Of a DNA stretch of 36,520 nt, positions 16,707 through 25,328 are shown in pieces. How positions within the stretch are numbered: the first letter of the stretch is position 1; the number at the start of each line of letters is the position of its first letter. Source of the DNA: Lentisphaeria bacterium (GTDB lineage Bacteria > Verrucomicrobiota > Lentisphaeria > Victivallales > UBA1829); contig DPDG01000082.1 in NCBI GenBank assembly GCA_003526375.1, forward strand, positions 1-36,520, in the 5' to 3' direction. Made by a program: the position numbers and the translations under genes. The notes under the pieces were generated by a model. That model had not been told where the DNA came from. It worked only from the letters and a program-made list of their open reading frames with translations, and made no database searches.

Positions 16707-18842
16707 ATGCCTGAAAAGAAATATGATTTCAGAAAAGATCTTGATACGGTTCACCGGAATGCGCTCCGAAACATGAGCCTGTCCCCTTTGCCGCATGAAA
16801 GTGTGATCGATGAGAACTGGAGCATCCGAATCGCGGAGGACGCTTCCGGTTTCATTGTAAATGCCGCCCGCGATCTCGCGGATTATCTGTTCGTCAGCAT
16901 GAATCTGTCTGTCGGGATCAGAAAAGGCGGATTTGATGAAAAGAATTCAATTATCCTGAAAGTTGCGGAACGGGGAAAATTGAAGGTCAGGCGCTCTTTC
17001 CTGTTCCGCTGCGATTCCGGTTCCATTGTCATCGAGGGGGCTGATGAACGCGGAACGGCAATGGGCGGTTATTACCTTGAAGACCTTATGAACTTGCGGG
17101 AAGCACCGTTCATCGAACACACGCAGCATCTGCTGAAAGAGCCGCTTTTTTCTCCTCGCATGGTTCATTCCGCCTATGGAATGGATGTTTTCACCGAAAA
17201 ATATCTATCCGGAGTTGCACATCTGGGGTATGATTCGATTCTGGTTTATGTCGACGGCAAAGAACAGGGCAAACAGGGGCCCGTCGATTTCAATTCCGTC
17301 ATTGACATGGCGGAGTCTGCCGGACTGGATGTCTACTTTTACAGCGCTTTTCAGAATCTCCATCATCCGGAGGACAAGGGAGCGAAAGAGTTTTACGATA
17401 CTGTCTACGGGGGACTGTTCCGCCGGTATCCCAAAGCGAAAGGACTGATCCTGGTGGGTGAGTCCTGCCAGTTTCCAAGCCATGATCCTCATACGACAAT
17501 GACCATTCACCGTTCCGGGGAATGCTGCTACCGCTCCGGGAAACCTATGCCCGGATGGTGGCCCTGTGAAGATTTTCCGCTGTTTGTGGAGACGGTGCGC
17601 GATGCCGTCCGGAAAGTCTCTCCGGAAGCCGACATCGTCCTGTGGACTTACAACTGGGCAGCAGCCCCGAAGGAGCTGCGCACGAAACTCATTGATCGTC
17701 TGCCGAAGGATATAACGGTGGAACTGAACTTCGAGCTGCATGACAATGTAAAAATATGGGACACTCAGGAGCGGGCGCTCGATTATACGATTTCCCTGCC
17801 GGGCCCGAGCCGGCTTTTCCACGACGAGGGAACCGCCGCCAGGCGCAATGGACTGCGCCTTTATGCCATGAGCAACACGGGCGGCAGAACATGGGACTTC
17901 GGCGCCGTTCCCTACATCCCTGTTCCGATGCAGTGGGGCAGGCGAATGGAGAACCTGCTTGAAGCCCGGAAAAACTACGGGCTTTCCGGATTGATGGAGT
18001 CCCACCATTTCGGGATGTATCCCTCCATCATCGCCGAACTGGGAAAATGGCTCTTCTGGAGTAACGGTCCGAAATCGAAAGAGGAGATCCTGCGGAAAAT
18101 GGCCGCACGCTGTTTTTCGGAAAACACTGCGGATGCAGTCATGGAAATCTGGAAAGAGTGGAGCGATGCCGCCGGAGAATTCATTACTCCGATTGACGAT
18201 CAATACGGTCCCTGCCGGGTGGGACCCTCCTATCCGTTTCTGTTCGGCGCCTGTTCTCTCCGGCAGACCTGGGGCATGACGATGAAATTTCCCTGGACAA
18301 AATTCAATAAATATGAGATTGCCATGCCGGTTTATTCCGTTGTCAACGATCCCGACGGTCTGGATATCGGCCCGCGGCGCATTAAAGCGGAAATCCGGCA
18401 TCTCCCGGAATTGATAAAGCGCTGGAACTCCGGCGCGGACCGGATGGAATCGCTGCTGGTTCAGATCGAAACAAGGAAACATCCCGCGGCACGGAAAATG
18501 ATTGCGCTGGCACGTTATATCGCAAATACCCTGGCTACGGTTCTTCACATCAAACAGTGGTGGCTGGAGAACCAGCGTCTTCTCGCGGAAGACGATCCGG
18601 AGCGTTCGGAGGCAATCCTCGGCAGGATTATCCTGATCGCGCAGGAGGAGCTGGAGAATGCCCGCGCAACCATTCCGCTTGTCGAACATGATTCTTCACT
18701 CGGGTATGAGCCTTCCATGGATTATGTCACCGACCGTTCCCATCTTGAGTGGAAAATCCGCCAACTGACTTCGGTTCTGGAACGGGACATTCCGCAATAC
18801 CGCAAAAGCATTGCCATCGCCCGTTCATTGGAAGCACAGTAA
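16707..18842 (+). CDS. Putative glycoside hydrolase with GH20/GH67-like N-terminal domain
   Basis: A 711-residue protein without a signal peptide. Residues about 25-130 look like the zincin-like alpha/beta domain found before the barrel in GH20, GH67 and GH84 enzymes (WSIRIAEDASGFIVNAARDL, IVIEGADERGTAMGGYYLED). The next 300 residues behave like a TIM barrel: YLSGVAHLGYDSILVYVDG, then KGLILVGESCQFPSHDP with a Glu in a position that could be catalytic, then DIVLWTYNWAA. The C-terminal 230 residues are mainly helical. The most likely role is cytoplasmic hydrolysis of an imported oligosaccharide, but the family and substrate are not established and no D-E pair of true GH20 enzymes is evident. 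The start at ATG 16707 has only a weak, distant GGAAA. Its stop is 16 nt from the convergent regulator stop. Confidence 0.65.
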   Translation: MPEKKYDFRKDLDTVHRNALRNMSLSPLPHESVIDENWSIRIAEDASGFIVNAARDLADYLFVSMNLSVGIRKGGFDEKNSIILKVAERGKLKVRRSFLFRCDSGSIVIEGADERGTAMGGYYLEDLMNLREAPFIEHTQHLLKEPLFSPRMVHSAYGMDVFTEKYLSGVAHLGYDSILVYVDGKEQGKQGPVDFNSVIDMAESAGLDVYFYSAFQNLHHPEDKGAKEFYDTVYGGLFRRYPKAKGLILVGESCQFPSHDPHTTMTIHRSGECCYRSGKPMPGWWPCEDFPLFVETVRDAVRKVSPEADIVLWTYNWAAAPKELRTKLIDRLPKDITVELNFELHDNVKIWDTQERALDYTISLPGPSRLFHDEGTAARRNGLRLYAMSNTGGRTWDFGAVPYIPVPMQWGRRMENLLEARKNYGLSGLMESHHFGMYPSIIAELGKWLFWSNGPKSKEEILRKMAARCFSENTADAVMEIWKEWSDAAGEFITPIDDQYGPCRVGPSYPFLFGACSLRQTWGMTMKFPWTKFNKYEIAMPVYSVVNDPDGLDIGPRRIKAEIRHLPELIKRWNSGADRMESLLVQIETRKHPAARKMIALARYIANTLATVLHIKQWWLENQRLLAEDDPERSEAILGRIILIAQEELENARATIPLVEHDSSLGYEPSMDYVTDRSHLEWKIRQLTSVLERDIPQYRKSIAIARSLEAQ

Positions 18843-18858
18843 GAATTATCCCCCGGCA

Positions 18859-20334
18859 TTACGGCATCCTGATGATATCCGGCAAACGCTTCATGGTGTT
18901 TTCGATACATTGCTCCGGCGTGATTTCCCCGCAGAGACAAAGGCGCAATTCATCTCCGAAAACAGACAGAGCCGCACGGATGTTCTTGAAATCAAACTGG
19001 GGACGGGCGTTCCGTATGGTATGAAGCATCGTGTTTTTATGAAAATCCGGCAGCTCCGCCAGCCGGGAACCGGCATCCAGCCTCGCGGGAGAATCGAAGT
19101 CCAGAGACAGCGGATACTGCGCACGCTTCTGGAACAGAAACTTCAACCAGCGCCATGCCGCGTGCAGTTCCTCCTCATTCCGGACACCGCCTTTGAAAAT
19201 GCCGACGGAAAAATTTCCCAGCAGAGAAACACTCTGTTTTCTTCCGTAAGAAACAGGAATGGAATAATAGCGGAAAGGAGAGCTCCGGTGCGGCATGCCG
19301 TTGACATGCCACGGGTGCCTTGTCGATGACAGGACAAGACCGATTTTGCCGAAGAGAAACATGTCGTCATCTTCCGGCGGCGCCGGCCGGCTGCATTGAT
19401 GCCAGCGTGCAAGGGCATGCAGTCCTTCCAGACATGATTTCCCATTCAAGACCTCCACAAAACTGCGGGCGGAAGAGTCCACGCCTGCTGCATCTCCCCA
19501 GAGATAAGGAAAATACCCGATCACATTGTGCCACCCGAACGGGAGCGGCATGGATGTGCCATAAGTTCCCGGATGCTTTTCCGCATATCTTCCCAGACGT
19601 GCGCACCATTCATCAATATGTTCGAAAGTCAGGGCTTCCGGCAGGTTGCAGATTCCTGCCTGTTTCAGAAAATCGACATTCACAATACAGTGCCGCGCAT
19701 TGGTTTTCAGGGCGACAGCATGAACATGCGGCTCGTTGGACATATCCAGAGTCGGGAATGCCGCACCGGGTACCAGCCGTGCGGTCAACTCGTTGAATCC
19801 CGGCAGATTTTCCAGTGGATACAGGGCGTTGATGGCGGAATAATCCGAATGGAAAAAGAATTCTCCGGTTGCCGGGGGCTTTCCCGCGCCGATGAGCCCG
19901 AGATAAGGGTCTTCGCTTCCCACATATCCTTCCGGATTCAGCATGACGACCTCTACCTTGATATCAGGATTCTCCATGCGGAACAGCGCGGCAAGTGTCT
20001 TGACGATGAAAAAGGTCTGCGGCGAACAGATCAGAATGCCGTGCCTGACCGTGATGCGCGCCGACCCGAAGAAAGAGCCGAACATTTCTCCCGGCTCCTC
20101 ATAATCCACCGATGAACAATTGATGTAAGAGCCGCTGCCGCGGACCTTGCGTATAATGCCTTGCTCCTCCAGACCGTGGAGCGCTCCGACAACGGTAATG
20201 CGGGAAACTCCGAAAGCATCGGCAATATCCCTCTCCGAAGGAAGGCGCTGGTCTTTCTTCAGTTCGCCGTTATTGATCCGGTTGATGATATCATTTCTGA
20301 TCCGCATATACTGCGGTGTATAAGTCCTGCCCAT
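18859..20334 (-). CDS. GntR-family regulator fused to an extracellular solute-binding domain
   Basis: A 491-residue cytoplasmic regulator. Residues about 5-71 are a GntR winged HTH (LPSERDIADAFGVSRITVVG, then LEEQGIIRKVRGSGSYI). The C-terminal 390 residues follow the family 1 solute-binding protein plan: LAALFRMENPDIKVEVVMLN near the start, hinge-region PEALTFEHIDEWCARLGRYA, then IGYFPYLWGDA. There is no signal peptide, so the binding fold is used inside the cell, presumably as a sugar sensor (inference). ATG 20334 is chosen over 20385 because ACAAGG lies 6 nt upstream. It is divergent from cluster B and convergent with cluster A, and most plausibly controls cluster B and itself through the palindrome at 20451-20475. 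It is longer than the regulator at 7518 and only distantly similar in its sensor part. Confidence 0.87.
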   Translation of the reverse strand: MGRTYTPQYMRIRNDIINRINNGELKKDQRLPSERDIADAFGVSRITVVGALHGLEEQGIIRKVRGSGSYINCSSVDYEEPGEMFGSFFGSARITVRHGILICSPQTFFIVKTLAALFRMENPDIKVEVVMLNPEGYVGSEDPYLGLIGAGKPPATGEFFFHSDYSAINALYPLENLPGFNELTARLVPGAAFPTLDMSNEPHVHAVALKTNARHCIVNVDFLKQAGICNLPEALTFEHIDEWCARLGRYAEKHPGTYGTSMPLPFGWHNVIGYFPYLWGDAAGVDSSARSFVEVLNGKSCLEGLHALARWHQCSRPAPPEDDDMFLFGKIGLVLSSTRHPWHVNGMPHRSSPFRYYSIPVSYGRKQSVSLLGNFSVGIFKGGVRNEEELHAAWRWLKFLFQKRAQYPLSLDFDSPARLDAGSRLAELPDFHKNTMLHTIRNARPQFDFKNIRAALSVFGDELRLCLCGEITPEQCIENTMKRLPDIIRMP

Positions 20335-20356
20335 AAAAAACCTTGTCTTTTTTTTA

Positions 20357-20385
20357 ATATAATCCTCGTGACGGGGAATTTTCAA
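20357..20385 (-). promoter_or_regulatory. Candidate promoter of the second GntR-SBP regulator
   Basis: On the minus strand TTGAAA (20385-20380) and TTATAT (20362-20357) are 17 nt apart, with the start codon at 20334. It is back-to-back with the cluster B promoter in a 199-nt AT-rich gap, the usual arrangement for a local regulator. Confidence 0.5.
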
Positions 20386-20450
20386 GGTGAAAACGGGAAA
20401 AAACGTGTTTTTTATATCAAGTCAGTCCAATAAAAATTAAAAATATCATA

Positions 20451-20475
20451 TTTCCTATATTGACAATATCAGAAA
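20451..20475. promoter_or_regulatory. Palindromic operator candidate
   Basis: ATATTG (20457-20462) and CAATAT (20464-20469) form a perfect 6-bp inverted repeat around a central A, flanked by TTTC (20451-20454) and GAAA (20472-20475), which also pair. The inner palindrome covers the -35 hexamer of the cluster B promoter, so a bound dimer would block polymerase. A GntR-type dimer is the natural candidate, with the divergent regulator as owner (inference). Confidence 0.5.
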
Positions 20476-20487
20476 TTTCATTATAAT
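20460..20487 (+). promoter_or_regulatory. Near-consensus sigma-70 promoter of cluster B
   Basis: A perfect TTGACA (20460-20465) and a perfect TATAAT (20482-20487) are separated by 16 nt. This puts transcription start near 20494, about 40 nt before the first cluster B start codon. A promoter this strong upstream of a catabolic operon implies repression, which fits the overlapping palindrome. Confidence 0.75.
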
Positions 20488-20533
20488 TTATAATACAAAT
20501 TGGATTTATTAATATATCAACATTGGAGAAAAA

Positions 20534-21388
20534 ATGTATTCCTGCTGCAATATCGGCTGCAACATCGTGGCGCCCGAAGTGGATGACATTCCCGGTTATA
20601 CCAGAGATATTTACCTGAAACGGGTCGCAGACTACCGGCTCTATGGTTTCAGCCATCTGGAGTTCTCGCATTTACTTTCTCTTGACCTGAAAGACGCCTC
20701 ATGCATCCGGGAAGCCTGCCGCAGCGCCGGCATTGTTCCGTGGTCGGTTCATTCGGAACACCTGAATGAGGGGGGAAGTCAGGAGGAATACTTCCGGACC
20801 CAGGAGCACTGTGCAAAAATCGCGGAAGCTCTGGATGCGCGGGTCATGGTATGCCATCTGCCGAATCTGACTCCCCGCTTCGATTTTGCACGCGCCCTGG
20901 AAATCCTGTCGCAACTGGCAGACATCACCGCCCGGCGCCATGTCCGTCTGGCGATAGAGAACTGCGGGTTCAAGGGAGATATTGATTTCATCATCCGGAT
21001 CATAGACTCCATGAACCGCCCGGATACAGGGTTCAATCTTGATACCGGACACGCCTTTTACGGTGAAAACTGCGATGTCGCAGGCATGGTCAGGAAAATA
21101 GGAAAACGTCTTACCACCACGCATCTGCATGACAACTTCGGAGAAAATGACGATCATCAGCCTCCGGGACTCGGCAGGATTGACTGGCATGCCGTCCTGA
21201 AAGCATTCCGTGATGTAGCCTACAATGGTCCGCTCATGATGGAGATGACCGGAAACGGGGTCAAGAAGCGGAGGAGCGTCGGAGAACTCCGTGATTTCGA
21301 CCTGGAAAAAGAACTGATCTCCGGCGCCGCTTATCTGCATTTCCAGTGGAACCGGGTAAACAGAGAGGCAATGGAGGAATCAAGATGA
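20534..21388 (+). CDS. Sugar isomerase/epimerase-fold protein (AP_endonuc_2 TIM barrel)
   Basis: First gene of cluster B, 284 residues, cytoplasmic, xylose isomerase-like TIM barrel. Candidate metal ligands: Glu 142 (LAIENCGF), Asp 170 and His 173 (LDTGHAF), His 197/His 199 (HLHDNFGENDDHQPPG) and a later Glu in MMEMTGNG. Possible reactions are keto-aldo isomerisation, C3 epimerisation, or processing of an oxidised sugar; the sequence does not decide. TGGAGAAAAAA precedes ATG 20534. Its TGA overlaps the ATG of the amidohydrolase (ATGA), so the two are translationally coupled and probably act on consecutive intermediates. It is related to the isomerase at 15885 through the shared metal-site loop. 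Confidence 0.87.
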   Translation: MYSCCNIGCNIVAPEVDDIPGYTRDIYLKRVADYRLYGFSHLEFSHLLSLDLKDASCIREACRSAGIVPWSVHSEHLNEGGSQEEYFRTQEHCAKIAEALDARVMVCHLPNLTPRFDFARALEILSQLADITARRHVRLAIENCGFKGDIDFIIRIIDSMNRPDTGFNLDTGHAFYGENCDVAGMVRKIGKRLTTTHLHDNFGENDDHQPPGLGRIDWHAVLKAFRDVAYNGPLMMEMTGNGVKKRRSVGELRDFDLEKELISGAAYLHFQWNRVNREAMEESR

Positions 21389-22218
21389 ACCGGCGGATCG
21401 TTGATGTCCACGTCCACTATGACATTGAAGATGGGACGGCGCTGAAACAGTTTGCCGAAAGCTCCGGTGGAAACGGCATTGTATCATGCCTGAGCGGGGG
21501 AGAACGGATCGGCGCTCATGACTACGTTCCGAATGAAAGGATACTGCAGGTCTGTAAAGAATTTCCGGATATTTTCATTCCCTTTGCAAAGGTGGATCTC
21601 TGGGATACGGAACCGGATCCGGGGAAAATCCATGAATTCGCAGAAAAAGGCTTCCGCGGCTTGAAGTTCATTTATCCTTACTATGAATATGATCATGATC
21701 TTTATATGCCTGTCTACGAGGCGGCGGAAGAATGCGGGCTGCCCTTGCTTTTCCATACAGGAGATTTCCGTCCGGGCAATGCCGATCCGGTTTACAGACG
21801 TCCCGTTCTGAAGAATATGAATCCCCTGAATCTGGATCGCATCGCACGTTCTTTCCCTCGTCTTCATCTCATAATGGCGCATCTGGGAACCACTTTCTGG
21901 CGTCAGGAAGGCGCGGAGCTGTTGAAAAGCCATCCGAACCTCTATGCCGATCTTGCCGGAAGCGGTGCATGGAAAGCGCTTTCCGCGGGAGAGCTCAAAA
22001 CGCTCATGCAGCCCCGTCTTCCTGCCGCTGCGCCGGAAGCGGACAATCCGTATTATGCAAAACTTGTTTTCGGCAGTGACGCTTATATCAGGAATCCGGA
22101 GATTCAGACTGAAGCGAGGAAACATTACGAGGCTTTGCTGGATGGGTGTGAACAGACAAAAGATACGGCGGCTCGTATCATGGGAGATACAGTCGCCCGA
22201 TGGTTAAAACTTAACTGA
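21385..22218 (+). CDS. Amidohydrolase family protein (Amidohydro_2 type)
   Basis: A 277-residue metal-dependent TIM barrel hydrolase. Metal-site residues are visible in order: His 9-x-His 11 in VDVHVHYD, His 124 in LLFHTGD, His 166 in LIMAHLG and Asp 232 in FGSDAY. This group (PF04909) includes lactonases, decarboxylases and hydrolases of cyclic compounds; in a sugar operon a sugar-lactone hydrolase is a reasonable guess, not a demonstrated role. The start at ATG 21385 overlaps the previous stop and has GGAGG upstream at good spacing, which is much better than the in-frame ATG at 21346 lying inside the isomerase gene. The next gene begins 11 nt after the stop. Confidence 0.8.
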   Translation: MNRRIVDVHVHYDIEDGTALKQFAESSGGNGIVSCLSGGERIGAHDYVPNERILQVCKEFPDIFIPFAKVDLWDTEPDPGKIHEFAEKGFRGLKFIYPYYEYDHDLYMPVYEAAEECGLPLLFHTGDFRPGNADPVYRRPVLKNMNPLNLDRIARSFPRLHLIMAHLGTTFWRQEGAELLKSHPNLYADLAGSGAWKALSAGELKTLMQPRLPAAAPEADNPYYAKLVFGSDAYIRNPEIQTEARKHYEALLDGCEQTKDTAARIMGDTVARWLKLN

Positions 22219-22229
22219 GGAGAGCAAAA

Positions 22230-23036
22230 GTGAAAAAAGCATCGGAAGGCCCGGAACAAAAGAAAAGGCAGTTGCAGGAGAGAAGATTCTCTTTGATAGA
22301 ACTGTTAGTTGTCATTGCGATCATCGCCATTCTTGCAGGTATGCTGCTGCCTGCATTGAACAGAGCAAAGATGACGGCGCAAAAGATTTCCTGTACGGGA
22401 AATCAGAAACAGATCGGCCTGATGCTTTCAATGTACACAAACGATTACGGCGGGCTTTCCGTTTTGTGCAAATATTACGGAGATTACACATTTGGCGCGG
22501 GAGATGCAAACAAGAATCCCGCATGGACTCAGCCATTGGCAACTCTGGGGTATACGGGATATAAGCTGAAAGAGAACTCCTACTGTCTGAATGCCATCGG
22601 AAAGCAGATGCGATGTCCTGTTCTTCCCAGCAATCAGCCTTCACAGGACTCCTACGGAATGTTTGCCGCAGGAATTTCTTACGCTAAATGGAAGCCGTTT
22701 TCCTATACCTTCGGCGACCAATTGTATCTTGGTTATAATATGAAAGGCATCAGGCAACCGTCACAGTTCGGCTGGATCGGATGTTCCTGGAACGGAAAGA
22801 ACAAGAAACAATCTTCAATTATCCAGAACAATGGTTCCTGGACTCCTAACTCCGGTGAAGGTGTCGGCGCAACCGGAGAATTCGCACTGATTCATCTCAG
22901 GACAGGAAACATGTGCATGCTTGACGGTTCCGTCAAAAACTGGACCCTGAATGAATTCGTCAACGCCATGACCGGGGGAATCGGAGACGGCAAGGCGTTC
23001 AGCATGGTGGATTATACCAGCGTTTTCTCATTCTGA
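22230..23036 (+). CDS. Prepilin-type N-terminal domain protein, H-X9-DG type
   Basis: A 268-residue pseudopilin-like protein starting with GTG behind GAGGAG. Unusually, a charged leader of about 19 residues (MKKASEGPEQKKRQLQERR) precedes FSLIELLVVIAIIAILAGML. The residue before the presumed cut is Arg instead of Gly, while mature Glu 5 is kept. The stem continues ALNRAKMTAQKISCTGNQKQ. Near the C-terminus, HLRTGNMCMLDGSVKNW contains an exact H-X9-DG motif. Such proteins are predicted to be processed by a prepilin peptidase and to sit in the inner membrane with a periplasmic head. It lies 11 nt after the amidohydrolase and 28 nt before GH20, inside a catabolic operon, suggesting a role in handling the same glycan (inference). 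Confidence 0.87.
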   Translation: MKKASEGPEQKKRQLQERRFSLIELLVVIAIIAILAGMLLPALNRAKMTAQKISCTGNQKQIGLMLSMYTNDYGGLSVLCKYYGDYTFGAGDANKNPAWTQPLATLGYTGYKLKENSYCLNAIGKQMRCPVLPSNQPSQDSYGMFAAGISYAKWKPFSYTFGDQLYLGYNMKGIRQPSQFGWIGCSWNGKNKKQSSIIQNNGSWTPNSGEGVGATGEFALIHLRTGNMCMLDGSVKNWTLNEFVNAMTGGIGDGKAFSMVDYTSVFSF

Positions 23037-23064
23037 AATACCCCGGAAGATACAGGAACAGAAT

Positions 23065-25326
23065 ATGAATCTGCAAAAGGAAATAACACTTCTGCCTCAG
23101 CCTCATACGATCCGGCTTGAGCGGTGGCGCGGCACTTCAAGCCGCCCGGTCAAAAAGACAGGTAAAGATCCGGGCGGACGGCCGGATGAATATCGCATTG
23201 AATTGAATGAAAAGGAAATTCTGCTGTATGCTTCCTCCGGGCGCGGGTTCCAATATGCGGAACAGACCCTGCATTCACTGGAAAAGAAATATGGACTTGC
23301 CTTCATCGGAATGATTGAGGACTACGCAGATATCGCGAACCGCATCGCCATGCTGGACCTGAAGCGGGTTGTCTGGAAAAAAGAAGCCCTGCTGCGTCAT
23401 CTGCATGAGCTGGCGGAGTGGAAAATCAATTGCTGTCTGATTGAATATGAAGACAAGTTTCCTTACGAATCTCTGCCGGAAATCCGTCATCCCCGCGCAT
23501 TTGCAAGGGAAGATATCCTTGAAATTGCAGGATATGCGAGGGATCTGGGAATCGAACTGATCCCGCTGGTTCAGTGTTTCAGTCACTGGGAATACATTCT
23601 GCGGCACAGTTCTTACTGTTCCCTGCGTGAAAAAACAGGTTCGATGCAGCAGGGATGTCCCCTGAACCCTGCTGTATTCCAACTGTTTTGCAGTATGGCG
23701 GAGGAAGTCATTGCGCTGCATCAAGGAATTCACTCTTTCCATATCGGCGCCGATGAGGCACGTCTTCTGGGGCATTGCCCCGCATGTGCGGAGAAAATGC
23801 GCAGGGAAGGGAAGACCGCGCTTTACGGCGATTACCTTGCCGATGCGATCCGTTTTATCAACGGCAAAGGGCTTCATGCTTTCTTCTGGGGGGACTTTTA
23901 CCGGCACCATGATCATCTTCCGCAACTGCGAGGGCTGCAATGCACCGCGGTTGACTGGGCTTATTCTGAAAAGTCAGCAAGAGTGAAACAGGTCTGTTTT
24001 CCCCGGATACAAGGGAACTGTGCTGTTTTCGGAACTCCCGAAACCGCAGTATATTCCAGGTTCCTGCTGCCTGATCCGGAAACACAGACGCTCTTTGCCT
24101 TTCCTCACAGAAAAATCGTGGAAGCGGACCAGATTCCGGTCATCGGCGCCGGCAATATCACAACGCCGGAAAACATTCTTGCCCACGTGACAGCCGCCGT
24201 TGAATGCGGTTCACCGGGAGTGATCGGCACTTACTGGGCTTCCAGCAATTCCCTTTCCATGCCTTATTCCGTTTATGAACTGCGGAAATCCGGCACGGCT
24301 CTTCTGGGAGCCGCAGCCTGGAACTGCGCATTTGAACAACAAGAAAAAAATACTTTTTTTGAACGTTTCCTTCAACATGCCGAAACAAAACTGCAAACCC
24401 CGGAAGAACTGAAATTCCTGCATTCTCTGGAACATCATTTCGCCTCTCAGCCAGGCATCCCGGAAAAGATTCCGGGAGACAATCCGGTTTCAATGAAACT
24501 GAAAATGGAACAGTCTCTGGCAAAATTTCAGCATGCACGTTTCTTTGACAGGCAGTCCTATGATTTCTGCGATCTTTCTCATCTGTTCAACAGTACGCTG
24601 GAATTCAATACCGGAAACCATAAGTGTGATTTTACGGATGAAACGCTCTCCTTTCTTCCTCCGGGAGAACATGCCTGCTGCGGCATAGCTTTTCTGCTGA
24701 AACACCGGATTCTTCTTTATGGGCGGCAATGCAAAGCAACTCCGCACAGGGAGAATATCCGGTGCAATCTCCGGAAATGCAAGGCTGTTTCCCTGATTCA
24801 ATCGGCTGTCGGAGGAAGCGCCGATGAAAACGGCAAATGGGGAGAGTTCCGCATCCGTTATGCAGATGGCAACTGTTATTGCGAGCCCCTGATTCAATAT
24901 GACAATCTGAACGCCTGGTACCAGCCGCTGCCGGGACGCAGAGTCAGGATCGCGGTCATGGAATCGCCCAGACCTTCCCTCCGTCTGGGGCTGCATCAGT
25001 TCACTCTGCTGAATCCGTTTCCGGAGAAAGAACTGGAGGAGATCGAACTGGAAAGCACTTCCGACGGAGTCATTGCTCTTGCCGCAGTCACCATGATTTC
25101 CCCGCATGAGCTCAATCCGGAATTGCCGGATGCCGTCAATACTGTTGACAAAATCAGACGGGACATGCAGAAGTGCGGAAGCTCCATGGAGCGTCTGCTG
25201 TTTTCCGAAGTCGGCGACGCATCGGCAAAGGAACTGACCGGAATTGCGCTGGACAGCATGAAATGTCAGATTGATGAAATGGAACAGCTTCTTGCATTCT
25301 GCGGTAAAAACAGGGGAGGGAGATAA
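23065..25326 (+). CDS. Beta-N-acetylhexosaminidase-like glycoside hydrolase, GH20
   Basis: A 753-residue GH20 protein without a signal peptide, so cytoplasmic. Seen: a short zincin-like N-terminal region (LLYASSGRGFQYAEQTLHSL); barrel strands AMLDLKRVVWKKEALLRHLH and GIELIPLVQCFSHWEYIL; the catalytic pair Asp 230-Glu 231 in HIGADEARLLGHCPAC; and AFFWGDFYRHH further on. In GH20 the Asp orients the substrate N-acetyl group and the Glu is the acid/base, so the substrate should be a terminal beta-GlcNAc or beta-GalNAc. The C-terminal 270 residues (from about 480) are an unassigned beta-rich region. It is probably co-transcribed with the genes on both sides; the next gene starts 2 nt after the stop. 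It implies amino-sugar-containing glycans, such as mucin-type, among the cluster B substrates (inference). Confidence 0.85.
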   Translation: MNLQKEITLLPQPHTIRLERWRGTSSRPVKKTGKDPGGRPDEYRIELNEKEILLYASSGRGFQYAEQTLHSLEKKYGLAFIGMIEDYADIANRIAMLDLKRVVWKKEALLRHLHELAEWKINCCLIEYEDKFPYESLPEIRHPRAFAREDILEIAGYARDLGIELIPLVQCFSHWEYILRHSSYCSLREKTGSMQQGCPLNPAVFQLFCSMAEEVIALHQGIHSFHIGADEARLLGHCPACAEKMRREGKTALYGDYLADAIRFINGKGLHAFFWGDFYRHHDHLPQLRGLQCTAVDWAYSEKSARVKQVCFPRIQGNCAVFGTPETAVYSRFLLPDPETQTLFAFPHRKIVEADQIPVIGAGNITTPENILAHVTAAVECGSPGVIGTYWASSNSLSMPYSVYELRKSGTALLGAAAWNCAFEQQEKNTFFERFLQHAETKLQTPEELKFLHSLEHHFASQPGIPEKIPGDNPVSMKLKMEQSLAKFQHARFFDRQSYDFCDLSHLFNSTLEFNTGNHKCDFTDETLSFLPPGEHACCGIAFLLKHRILLYGRQCKATPHRENIRCNLRKCKAVSLIQSAVGGSADENGKWGEFRIRYADGNCYCEPLIQYDNLNAWYQPLPGRRVRIAVMESPRPSLRLGLHQFTLLNPFPEKELEEIELESTSDGVIALAAVTMISPHELNPELPDAVNTVDKIRRDMQKCGSSMERLLFSEVGDASAKELTGIALDSMKCQIDEMEQLLAFCGKNRGGR

Positions 25327-25328
25327 TA

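Noticed and set aside
17205..18689. 494-codon open frame antisense to the glycosidase-like gene
   Set aside because: It has low-complexity Arg/His/Phe-rich sequence and no family resemblance; the plus-strand protein is coherent end to end.
20335..20385. Upstream ATG for the second regulator, adding 17 residues
   Set aside because: The extra residues are a Lys/Arg-rich stretch encoded across the likely promoter and ribosome site; ATG 20334 has ACAAGG at proper spacing.
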